A stretch of DNA of 23,445 nucleotides from an uncultured Rubrivivax sp. (GTDB lineage: Bacteria > Pseudomonadota > Gammaproteobacteria > Burkholderiales > Burkholderiaceae_C). How positions within the stretch are numbered: position 1 is the first letter of the stretch; every line of letters begins with the position of its first letter. A program made the translations under genes and the position numbers. The notes below the pieces were generated by a model. The model was not told the origin of the DNA. It saw only the letters and a list, made by a program, of their open reading frames with translations, and searched no databases. Below are positions 7,495 through 13,849 of this stretch, in pieces. The stretch spans positions 1 through 23,445 of the forward strand of contig CALJUI010000408.1 of assembly GCA_937975735.1 (NCBI GenBank), given 5' to 3'.

Positions 7495-7522
7495 GCTGCT
7501 GAAGAGAGTTAAGGAGAGAAGC

Positions 7523-7636
7523 ATGAAAGTCGCTGCATCGGTCAAGAAGATGTGCCGAAACTGCAAGATCATCCGCCGCAACGGCGTGGTGCGCGTGATT
7601 TGCACCGACCCGCGTCACAAGCAGCGTCAAGGCTGA
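7523..7636 (+). CDS. rpmJ: 50S ribosomal protein L36 (zinc-binding form)
   Basis: A 37-residue L36 reading MKVAASVKKMCRNCKIIRR and ending DPRHKQRQG. The zinc ligands Cys11, Cys14, Cys27 and His32 are all present, so it is the zinc-containing (C+) form. The start follows a strong aaggaga site 6-12 bases upstream. It lies between infA and rpsM, its usual position at the spc/alpha boundary. Confidence 0.97.
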   Translation: MKVAASVKKMCRNCKIIRRNGVVRVICTDPRHKQRQG

Positions 7637-7652
7637 GAACCGAAGGACAAGC

Positions 7653-8018
7653 ATGGCACGCATCGCTGGCATCAACATCCCGCCGCACAAGCACGCCGAG
7701 ATCGGCCTGACGTCGATCTACGGCATCGGCCGCTCGACCGCGCAGAAGATCTGCGACGCGGTCGGCATTCCGCACTCGAAGAAGATCAAGGACCTGACCG
7801 ACAGCGACCTCGAGCGCATCCGGGACGAGATCGGCCGTCTGACGATCGAAGGCGACCTGCGGCGCGAGCTGTCCATCAGCATCAAGCGCCTGATGGACCT
7901 CGGCTGCTATCGTGGCTTCCGCCATCGCCGCGGTCTGCCGGTGCGCGGTCAGCGCACCCGCACCAATGCGCGCACCCGCAAGGGACCGCGCCGTGGTGCC
8001 GCCGCCCTGAAGAAGTAA
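7653..8018 (+). CDS. rpsM: 30S ribosomal protein S13
   Basis: A 121-residue S13, a head protein that contacts the P-site tRNA and bridges to the 50S subunit. It starts MARIAGINIPPHKHAEIGLT and has the helix-two-turn-helix GIGRSTAQKIC region, then the basic C-terminal tail HRRGLPVRGQRTRTNARTRK that reaches the P-site. The start follows a gaagga site. In E. coli the S4 target pseudoknot is upstream of this gene; here the 16-base gap after rpmJ leaves no room for it. Confidence 0.97.
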   Translation: MARIAGINIPPHKHAEIGLTSIYGIGRSTAQKICDAVGIPHSKKIKDLTDSDLERIRDEIGRLTIEGDLRRELSISIKRLMDLGCYRGFRHRRGLPVRGQRTRTNARTRKGPRRGAAALKK

Positions 8019-8045
8019 GCGCTTCGCGAACCGAGAGAACACCAC

Positions 8046-8447
8046 ATGGCCAAACCCGCCAACACCGCCGCGCGGCGCGTGAGCAAGAAGATCCGCAAGA
8101 ACATCGCGGACGGCATCGCGCACGTGCACGCTTCGTTCAACAACACCATCATCACGATCACCGACCGGCAGGGCGGCGCGCTGGCATGGGCCTCGAGCGG
8201 CGGTCAGGGCTTCAAGGGCTCGCGCAAGTCGACCCCGTTCGCGGCCCAGGTGGCGGCGGAGATGGCCGGCCGTGCGGCGCAGGAGCAGGGCATCAAGAAC
8301 CTCGACGTGCGGATCAAGGGGCCGGGCCCCGGCCGCGAGTCGAGCGTGCGCGCGCTGGCCTCGCTGGGCATCCGCATCAACTCGATCAGCGACGTGACGC
8401 CGATCCCGCACAACGGCTGCCGTCCGCAGAAGCGCCGCCGCATCTGA
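8046..8447 (+). CDS. rpsK: 30S ribosomal protein S11
   Basis: A 133-residue S11 of the 30S platform near the E-site. It shows the basic N-terminus RRVSKKIRKNIADGIAHVHA, the FNNTIITITDRQGGALAWAS strand and the ending SISDVTPIPHNGCRPQKRRRI. The ATG at 8046 follows a gagaac site. A terminator-like hairpin begins 6 bases after its stop, and a 223-base gap separates it from rpsD. Confidence 0.97.
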   Translation: MAKPANTAARRVSKKIRKNIADGIAHVHASFNNTIITITDRQGGALAWASSGGQGFKGSRKSTPFAAQVAAEMAGRAAQEQGIKNLDVRIKGPGPGRESSVRALASLGIRINSISDVTPIPHNGCRPQKRRRI

Positions 8448-8452
8448 TGCCT

Positions 8453-8469
8453 GCCGGCCGCGAGGCCGG
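8453..8469 (+). repeat. 17-base hairpin core, copy 1
   Basis: GCCGGCCGCGAGGCCGG, identical to 11056-11072. Both copies form GCGA-capped hairpins directly after a transcription unit (rpsK; tRNA-fMet) and are followed by T-rich bases. Confidence 0.6.
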
Positions 8470-8473
8470 GTTT
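8454..8473 (+). terminator. GNRA-loop terminator-like hairpin after rpsK
   Basis: Perfect 6-bp stem CCGGCC/GGCCGG (8454-8459 and 8464-8469) closed by a GCGA tetraloop and followed by GTTT. The T run is short, so full termination is doubtful. The same 17-base core recurs in the strong terminator after the tRNA gene. Confidence 0.5.
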
Positions 8474-8477
8474 GCAC

Positions 8478-8483
8478 TATAAT
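8478..8483 (+). promoter_or_regulatory. Candidate -10 box upstream of rpsD
   Basis: A perfect TATAAT in otherwise very GC-rich sequence, directly after the rpsK hairpin. No good -35 box is visible at 16-18 bases upstream, where the hairpin stem lies. Transcription would start near 8490, giving a leader of about 180 bases before rpsD. Confidence 0.5.
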
Positions 8484-8497
8484 TTTCGGTTTTCCGC

Positions 8498-8529
8498 GGC
8501 CGGCGGGTGCATGCAAGCGCCCGCCGGCC
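8498..8529 (+). promoter_or_regulatory. Strong hairpin in the rpsD leader
   Basis: A 13-bp stem pairs 8498-8510 with 8517-8529, with one G.U pair and an ATGCAA loop. No T tract follows, so it is not an intrinsic terminator. It would be at the 5' end of a transcript starting from the TATAAT at 8478 and is a candidate protein-binding leader structure, possibly for S4. The rest of the gap (8530-8670) shows nothing further that I can name. Confidence 0.5.
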
Positions 8530-8670
8530 CATCCCCTGAGGCGGAGCCCGGTTCGGGTCCGCCGACAAGCCCACCGTCCGAGCGAGCGACCACAAGCTGC
8601 GCCGGACTCGCGCGGCGGCAGTTCCTCCGGGAGATGCCGGCCGCGTCAGGAACGACGAAGAGGACACTCA

Positions 8671-9294
8671 GTGGCACGCTATCTCGGCCCCAAGGCCAAA
8701 CTCTCCCGCCGCGAAGGCACCGACCTGTTCCTGAAGAGCGCGCGCCGCTCGATCAGCGACAAGGCCAAGTTCGACACCAAGCCGGGCCAGCACGGCCGCA
8801 CGAGCGGCTCGCGCACCTCGGACTATGGTCTGCAGCTGCGCGAGAAGCAGAAGGTCAAGCGCATGTACGGCGTGCTCGAGCGCCAGTTCCGCCGCTACTT
8901 CGCCGAAGCGACCCGCCGCAAGGGCAACACCGGCGAGAACCTGCTGGTGCTGCTGGAGTCGCGGCTGGACAACGTCGTCTACCGCATGGGCTTCGGTTCG
9001 ACCCGCGCCGAAGCGCGCCAACTGGTGTCGCACAAGGCGCTGACCGTCAACGGCCAGGTGGTGAACATCCCCTCGTACTCGGTCAAGGTCGGCGACGTCA
9101 TCGCGCTGCGCGAGAACGCGAAGAAGCAGCTGCGCGTGCAGGACTCGCTGAAGCTCGCCGAGTCGATCGGCATGGCCGAGTGGGTGCAGGTCGATGCGAC
9201 CAAGATGGAAGGCGTCTTCAAGAAGGCGCCCGACCGCGACGAATTCGGCGCCGAGATCAAGGAAGCGCTGATCGTCGAACTGTATTCGCGCTGA
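8671..9294 (+). CDS. rpsD: 30S ribosomal protein S4
   Basis: A 207-residue S4, the primary binder that nucleates the 30S body. It starts at GTG 8671 (protein MARYLGPKAKLSRREGTDLF), supported by an agagga site and by the conserved ARYLGPK start. The N-terminal zinc cysteines are absent (C-minus form). The S4 RNA-binding domain covers about residues 97-160 (SRLDNVVYRMGFGSTRAEAR, then ALTVNGQVVNIPSY). In E. coli S4 represses the alpha operon by binding its mRNA; here the only long alpha-operon leader is directly upstream of this gene. Confidence 0.97.
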   Translation: MARYLGPKAKLSRREGTDLFLKSARRSISDKAKFDTKPGQHGRTSGSRTSDYGLQLREKQKVKRMYGVLERQFRRYFAEATRRKGNTGENLLVLLESRLDNVVYRMGFGSTRAEARQLVSHKALTVNGQVVNIPSYSVKVGDVIALRENAKKQLRVQDSLKLAESIGMAEWVQVDATKMEGVFKKAPDRDEFGAEIKEALIVELYSR

Positions 9295-9344
9295 GTCCGA
9301 GCCGTGGCGCGCCACCCGGCCCTGCGTCGGGTTCGCCACCAGAC

Positions 9345-9373
9345 ATGGTTTTGCTCGCCGGGCGCGAAACCAT
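9345..9373 (+). promoter_or_regulatory. Hairpin in the rpsD-rpoA gap
   Basis: ATGGTTTTGC (9345-9354) pairs with GCGAAACCAT (9364-9373) over 10 bp with one G.U pair, around a 9-base GC-rich loop. No T tract follows. It lies in a 154-base gap that also holds a weaker ACCCG/CGGGT pairing around 9314-9332. A processing site, mRNA stabiliser or regulatory structure before rpoA is possible; the role is unknown. Confidence 0.45.
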
Positions 9374-9448
9374 CCATATCCCGCCCGGCATGGTCCATCA
9401 GCCTTATCGGTGTAACGAGCCGAGGGTATTGACAGGAACTTTCACCCA

Positions 9449-10441
9449 ATGCAAACGAATCTTCTGAAGCCCAAGGCCATCCACGTCGAACCGCTGGGCG
9501 GCAACCGCGCGAAGGCGACCCTCGAGCCCTTCGAGCGCGGCTACGGCCACACGCTGGGCAATGCGCTGCGCCGCGTGCTGCTGTCCTCGATGGTCGGCTA
9601 CGCGCCCACCGAGGTGACGATCGCCGGCGTGCTGCACGAGTACTCGGCCATCGACGGCGTGCAGGAAGACGTCGTGCACATCATGCTCAACCTCAAGGGC
9701 GTGGTGTTCAAGCTGCTCAACCGCGACGAGGTGACCCTCGTGCTGCGCAAGGAGGGTGAGGGCCCGGTCACGGCTGCCGACATCCAGACGCCGCATGACG
9801 TGGAGGTCGTCAACCCCGACCATGTCATCGCTCACCTCGCGCAGGGCGGCAAGCTCGACATGCAGATCAAGGTCGAGAAGGGCCGCGGCTACGTGCCTGG
9901 CAACATGCGCCGCTTCGGCGACGAGCCGACGAAGGCGATCGGCCGCATCGTGCTGGACGCGTCGTTCGCGCCGGTGCGCCGCGTCAGCTACGCGGTCGAG
10001 AACGCGCGCGTCGAGCAGCGCACCGACCTCGACAAGCTGGTGATGGAGATCGAGACCAACGGCGCGATCACGCCGGAGGAGGCGATCCGCGCGTCGGCCA
10101 AGATCCTCGTCGAGCAGCTGGCGGTCTTCGCGCAGCTGCCGTCGGAGAACCTGAGCACGCTGTTCGACCCGGAGCCGAAGAAGTCGGCCGCCGCTTTCGA
10201 CCCGATCCTGCTGCGCCCGGTCGACGAGCTTGAGCTGACGGTGCGCTCGGCCAACTGCCTGAAGGCCGAGAACATCTACTACATCGGCGACCTGATCCAG
10301 CGCACCGAGACCGAGCTGCTGAAGACGCCGAACCTGGGCCGCAAGTCGCTCAACGAGATCAAGGAAGTGCTGGCCTCGCGCGGGCTTACGCTCGGTGCAC
10401 GGCTGGAGAACTGGCCCCCGCAGGGCCTGGACAAGCGATAA
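9449..10441 (+). CDS. rpoA: DNA-directed RNA polymerase subunit alpha
   Basis: A 330-residue alpha subunit, whose dimer starts RNA polymerase assembly. The N-terminal domain (to about 235) has the GYGHTLGNALRRVLLSSM dimerisation and beta-contact motif near residues 31-48. After a linker, the C-terminal domain (about 250-320) carries RSANCLKAENIYYIGDL, with Arg266 matching E. coli Arg265 that reads UP elements and activators, then TPNLGRKSLNEIKEVLASRG. The ATG at 9449 follows an agga site. rplQ follows after 73 bases. Confidence 0.98.
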   Translation: MQTNLLKPKAIHVEPLGGNRAKATLEPFERGYGHTLGNALRRVLLSSMVGYAPTEVTIAGVLHEYSAIDGVQEDVVHIMLNLKGVVFKLLNRDEVTLVLRKEGEGPVTAADIQTPHDVEVVNPDHVIAHLAQGGKLDMQIKVEKGRGYVPGNMRRFGDEPTKAIGRIVLDASFAPVRRVSYAVENARVEQRTDLDKLVMEIETNGAITPEEAIRASAKILVEQLAVFAQLPSENLSTLFDPEPKKSAAAFDPILLRPVDELELTVRSANCLKAENIYYIGDLIQRTETELLKTPNLGRKSLNEIKEVLASRGLTLGARLENWPPQGLDKR

Positions 10442-10514
10442 GCCGTCGCCTGTCGACAGAGTGGCATCTCCCGGTACCTGACACGGCCGGGGGCAAACCA
10501 AGGAAAGGACCAAC

Positions 10515-10916
10515 ATGCGCCACCGCAACGGACTCCGAAAACTCAACCGCACCAGCGCCCATCGCCAGGCGATGCTGCGCAACATGTGCAACTCGCTGAT
10601 CGAGCACGAGGCGATCAAGACCACGGTGCCCAAGGCCAAGGAACTGCGGCGCGTCGTCGAGCCGCTGATCACGCTGGGCAAGGAGCCGACGCTGGCCAAC
10701 CGCCGGCTGGCCTTCGACCGCACGCGCGACCGCGAAACCGTGACCAAGTTGTTCGACGTGCTCGGCCCGCGCTACAAGGCGCGCCCGGGCGGCTACACGC
10801 GCATCCTGAAGATGGGCTTCCGCGTCGGCGACAACGCGCCGATGGCCTTCGTCGAACTGATCGACCGGCCGGAGCCCGTCGAAGCGGCCGAAGCCGAAGA
10901 CAGCGTGGCGGAATAG
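10515..10916 (+). CDS. rplQ: 50S ribosomal protein L17
   Basis: A 133-residue L17 located near the exit tunnel rim. It starts MRHRNGLRKLNRTSAHRQAM, the invariant family start, and contains ANRRLAFDRTRDRETVTKLF and GGYTRILKMGFRVGDNAPMA. The C-terminus adds an acidic tail of about 14 residues (EPVEAAEAEDSVAE) longer than the E. coli form. Strong aaggaaagga site upstream. The promoter of the tRNA gene overlaps its last codons. Confidence 0.97.
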   Translation: MRHRNGLRKLNRTSAHRQAMLRNMCNSLIEHEAIKTTVPKAKELRRVVEPLITLGKEPTLANRRLAFDRTRDRETVTKLFDVLGPRYKARPGGYTRILKMGFRVGDNAPMAFVELIDRPEPVEAAEAEDSVAE

Positions 10917-10926
10917 GCGATATAAT
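10897..10926 (+). promoter_or_regulatory. Promoter of the initiator tRNA gene
   Basis: A perfect TATAAT (10921-10926) lies 12 bases before the mature tRNA 5' end, and AAGACA (10897-10902, 4/6 match to TTGACA) lies 18 bases upstream inside the end of rplQ. Start of transcription would fall near 10933, leaving only a few leader bases for RNase P to remove. Confidence 0.7.
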
Positions 10927-10938
10927 GTAAGGCTCAGT

Positions 10939-11015
<77 letters not shown>

Positions 11016-11053
11016 AGAATTCTCGAACAACAAGAAGAACCCGGAATTGTCCG

Positions 11054-11078
11054 ACGCCGGCCGCGAGGCCGGCGTTTT
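11054..11078 (+). terminator. Intrinsic terminator after tRNA-fMet
   Basis: Perfect 9-bp stem ACGCCGGCC/GGCCGGCGT (11054-11062 and 11067-11075), GCGA tetraloop, then TTTTGCTTT. It ends the rightward ribosomal run 5 bases before the stop of the oppositely oriented dtd gene; on the other strand no T tract follows, so it acts mainly rightward. Confidence 0.85.
11056..11072 (+). repeat. 17-base hairpin core, copy 2
   Basis: Identical to 8453-8469; here it forms the core of the strong terminator after tRNA-fMet, with one extra pair or more on each side and a better T tract. Confidence 0.6.
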
Positions 11079-11082
11079 GCTT

Positions 11083-11526
11083 TCAGCCGCCAACCTGCAG
11101 CGGAATCGTCACTGGTCCATCGTTGACCAGCGAGACCTTCATGTCGGCGCCGAAGACGCCGGCCGCCACCGGCGCATGCCGTGCGCGGGCGGCGGCAAGC
11201 ACATCCTCGAAGCGCTGCCGCCCGAGCTCCGCAGGGGCGGCGTGGCTGAAGCCTGGCCGTTGACCGCTTCGGGTGTCCGCGGCCAGCGTGAACTGCGAGA
11301 CGATCAGCAGCCCCCCGCCGACGTCGACCACGCTGCGGTTCATGCGCCCGGCTTCGTCTGCGAAGATGCGCAGCTTCAGGACCTTGTCGACGAAGCGTTC
11401 GGCCGTGGCCGGGCTGTCACCGGCCTCGGCGCAGACGAACACCAGCAGCCCCGCCCCGATCGCGCCGACGCACTCGCCGCCGACCTGCACCTGTGCCTGC
11501 GACACGCGCTGCAGCAGGCCGATCAT
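11083..11526 (-). CDS. dtd: D-aminoacyl-tRNA deacylase
   Basis: A 147-residue DTD, the normal length. It hydrolyses D-amino acids (classically D-Tyr) wrongly attached to tRNA, and also Gly from tRNA-Ala. It starts MIGLLQRVSQAQVQVGG and has both active-site motifs: SQFT at 77-80 and the cross-subunit NDGPVT at 135-140 with the Gly-cisPro pair. The ATG overlaps the stop of the transporter gene as ATGA (11523-11526), so it is translated by coupling as the last gene of the tyrS-CDF-dtd operon. It meets the ribosomal cluster tail-to-tail. Confidence 0.97.
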   Translation of the reverse strand: MIGLLQRVSQAQVQVGGECVGAIGAGLLVFVCAEAGDSPATAERFVDKVLKLRIFADEAGRMNRSVVDVGGGLLIVSQFTLAADTRSGQRPGFSHAAPAELGRQRFEDVLAAARARHAPVAAGVFGADMKVSLVNDGPVTIPLQVGG

Positions 11527-12413
11527 CGCGGCTCGGCGGGTTCGTCGACATGGGCCTCGACGTCCGACGGCAGCAGCTGGATCGTCGCGCGCAGACCGGG
11601 CACGGCGCTCATCAGCGCCTGCTCGACCGACGTGCGCACGGCCGCGGCCCGACGCAACGACCACGAAGGCGGCATGTGCATGTGCAGGTCGACGAAGCGG
11701 CGCTGGCCGGCCCGGCGCGTGACAATGTGGTCGAAGCGGATCGTCTGGTGCGCGAACTGGGCCAGCGTGGTGTCGATGCGCGCCTGCACCTCCGGCTCCA
11801 GCGCATGGTCCATCAGTCCGTCGGTCGACCGCCGCATCAGCAGGTAGCCCTCGCGAAGGATGTTCAGCGCCACGGCGACCGCGATCAGCGGATCGAGCCA
11901 CAGCCAGCCGGTGACGTGCACCGCGCCGAGGCCGACGATCACGCCGGCGGTCGTCCAGACGTCGGTGAACAGGTGTCGTGCGTCGCCCTCCAGCGCCATC
12001 GAGCGTTTCTCGCGCGCCTTGCGCAGCATGGCCCACGCCAGCGCGCCGTTCAGCACCGAGGCGAGCACCGAGAGCGCCACGCCGGGGCCCAGGCGCTCGA
12101 GCGGCTGCGGGTTCAGGAAGCGCTCGCCCGCGGCCCACAGGATGGCGAGCGCGGCGACGAAGATCAGCACGCCCTCGAATCCGCTGGAGAAGTACTCGGC
12201 CTTGTGATGGCCATAGGGGTGCTCGTCGTCGGGCGGCTGCTCGGCGACGGTGACCATCATCAGTGCGAAGGTCGCGCCGGCCAGGTTCACCAGCGACTCG
12301 AGCGCGTCCGACAGCAGGCCGACCGACCCGGTCACCCACCAGGCGCCGGTCTTCAGCACGATCGTCGCGACCGCGACGGCCACCGACAGCTTCAGGTAGG
12401 AGCGGACCTCCAT
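11523..12413 (-). CDS. Cation diffusion facilitator family metal transporter
   Basis: A 296-residue inner-membrane CDF protein, probably a proton-driven Zn2+, Fe2+ or related divalent-metal exporter. Six membrane helices are visible between residues 8 and 190, then a cytoplasmic C-terminal ferredoxin-like domain with metal-binding-type histidines (VDLHMHMPPS, 241-250). TM2 has SDALES (Asp36; the usual second Asp is Ser40), TM5 has HLFTD (His147, Asp151), and HPYGHHKAE (65-73) is the family loop motif. The substrate cannot be fixed from this. It starts 25 bases after tyrS with a weak ggcgg site and overlaps dtd by 4 bases. Confidence 0.93.
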   Translation of the reverse strand: MEVRSYLKLSVAVAVATIVLKTGAWWVTGSVGLLSDALESLVNLAGATFALMMVTVAEQPPDDEHPYGHHKAEYFSSGFEGVLIFVAALAILWAAGERFLNPQPLERLGPGVALSVLASVLNGALAWAMLRKAREKRSMALEGDARHLFTDVWTTAGVIVGLGAVHVTGWLWLDPLIAVAVALNILREGYLLMRRSTDGLMDHALEPEVQARIDTTLAQFAHQTIRFDHIVTRRAGQRRFVDLHMHMPPSWSLRRAAAVRTSVEQALMSAVPGLRATIQLLPSDVEAHVDEPAEPR

Positions 12414-12438
12414 CGAATACCGCCGCCGCCGTCGCCGC

Positions 12439-13680
12439 TCAGGCCAACGTCACGCGCGCGAAGCGCCGCTTGCCGACCTGCAGCACGATCGTCCCTGCGC
12501 CGACCTTCAGGCCCTTGTCGCTGACCACGGCACCGTCGATCCGCACGCCGCCTTGCTCGACCATCCGCATCGCTTCGCTGGTCGACGGCACCAGGCCGGC
12601 CTGCTTCAGCAGTGCACCCAGCGCCAGCGGCGCGCCGGCGATCGTCAGCTCGGGGATCTGATCGGGCACGCCGCCTGCGGCGCGACGGGCGAAGTCCTCC
12701 TCCGCCGCGGCTGCGGCCGCCGCCCCATGGAACCGGGTGGTGATCTCGCGCGCGAGCTGGACCTTGGCGTCCTTCGGGTTGCGGCCGCCGTCGACCTCGG
12801 CGCGCAGCGCGGCGATCGCGCGCTCGGGCAGGAAGGACAGCAGGGTGAAGTACCTCCACATCAGCTCGTCGCTGATCGACAGCAGCTTGGCGAACATCGT
12901 GTTGGCCGCCTCGGTGATGCCGATGTAGTTGCCCTTGCTCTTGGACATCTTCTCGACGCCGTCCAGCCCTTCGAGCAGCGGCATCGTCAGGATGCACTGC
13001 GGCTCCTGGCCGTATTCGCTCTGCAGCGCGCGACCAACCAGCAGGTTGAACTTCTGGTCGGTACCGCCGAGCTCCAGGTCCGACTTCAGCGCCACCGAGT
13101 CGTAGCCTTGCATCAGCGGATACAGGAGCTCGTGCACCGAGATCGGCCGGCCGCCCTTGAAGCGCTTGGTGAAGTCGTCGCGCTCGAGCATGCGCGCCAG
13201 CGTGTACTTGGCGGCGAGCTCGATCATGCCGCGGGCGCCGAGCGGGTCACTCCACTCGCTGTTGTAGCGGATCTCGGTCTTCGCCGGGTCGAGGACCAGG
13301 CTGGCCTGCGCGTAGTAGGTCTTGGCGTTGGACTCGATCTGTTCGCGGGTGAGCGGCGGCCGCGTCGCGTTGCGCCCCGACGGATCGCCGATCATCGACG
13401 TGAAGTCGCCGATCAGGAAGATGACGGTGTGGCCCAGGTCCTGCAGCTGGCGCATCTTGTTGAGCACCACGGTGTGCCCGAGGTGGATGTCGGGCGCGGT
13501 GGGGTCCAGCCCGAGCTTGATGCGCAGCGGCTGCCCGGTGGATTCGGCCCGCTGCAGTTTGGCGATCCAGTCGGCTTCGGGCAGCAGTTCGTCGCAGCCG
13601 CGGCGGCTGACGGCCAAGGCCTCCTGCACGCGCTCGCTGAGCGGGCCGTCGGCAGCAACTCCTGTAACCGAATCAGACAT
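12439..13680 (-). CDS. tyrS: Tyrosyl-tRNA synthetase
   Basis: A 413-residue class I synthetase that charges tRNA-Tyr. HLGH (66-69) is the HIGH motif and KMSKS is intact at 244-248, in the TyrS subgroup with the long linker common in betaproteobacteria. The C-terminal S4-like tRNA-binding domain spans about 365-413 (AMRMVEQGGVRIDG). An alanine run at 319-326 sits before it. The ATG at 13680 is chosen because MSDSVTG is the first plausible start; no clear Shine-Dalgarno sequence precedes it, and the open frame further upstream runs into the peptidase gene and is discarded. It heads the tyrS-CDF-dtd operon and is divergent from the M23 gene. Confidence 0.96.
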   Translation of the reverse strand: MSDSVTGVAADGPLSERVQEALAVSRRGCDELLPEADWIAKLQRAESTGQPLRIKLGLDPTAPDIHLGHTVVLNKMRQLQDLGHTVIFLIGDFTSMIGDPSGRNATRPPLTREQIESNAKTYYAQASLVLDPAKTEIRYNSEWSDPLGARGMIELAAKYTLARMLERDDFTKRFKGGRPISVHELLYPLMQGYDSVALKSDLELGGTDQKFNLLVGRALQSEYGQEPQCILTMPLLEGLDGVEKMSKSKGNYIGITEAANTMFAKLLSISDELMWRYFTLLSFLPERAIAALRAEVDGGRNPKDAKVQLAREITTRFHGAAAAAAAEEDFARRAAGGVPDQIPELTIAGAPLALGALLKQAGLVPSTSEAMRMVEQGGVRIDGAVVSDKGLKVGAGTIVLQVGKRRFARVTLA

Positions 13681-13728
13681 AGCGCAACATTTAGGGTTTG
13701 TTTGATGGGGTGGGCTGCCACCGGCGGA

Positions 13729-13734
13729 TACAAT
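13729..13734 (+). promoter_or_regulatory. Candidate -10 box for the M23 peptidase gene
   Basis: TACAAT (5/6 match) within the 169-base divergent gap between tyrS and the M23 gene; no -35 box at correct spacing was found. A homopolymeric patch of six A and five G follows at about 13745-13755. No convincing tyrS promoter was seen on the other strand. Confidence 0.25.
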
Positions 13735-13849
13735 TGCCCACTCAAAAAAGGGGGTGTTGCCTTCAGACTGCCGATAGCACAGGCATCGGCGTGAGGGTCG
13801 CTTCCCGGCGCCGGACGGCGGAACCGCGATCGGAATCCGCATTCTAGTA

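Noticed and set aside
9429..9434. Perfect TTGACA upstream of rpoA
   Set aside because: It is only 14 bases before the rpoA ATG, so a matching -10 box would fall inside the coding sequence and there is none. It overlaps the ribosome binding site.
10450..10459. Perfect palindrome CTGTCGACAG between rpoA and rplQ
   Set aside because: Ten bases with no loop, no promoter nearby and no second copy seen; not enough for a regulatory call.
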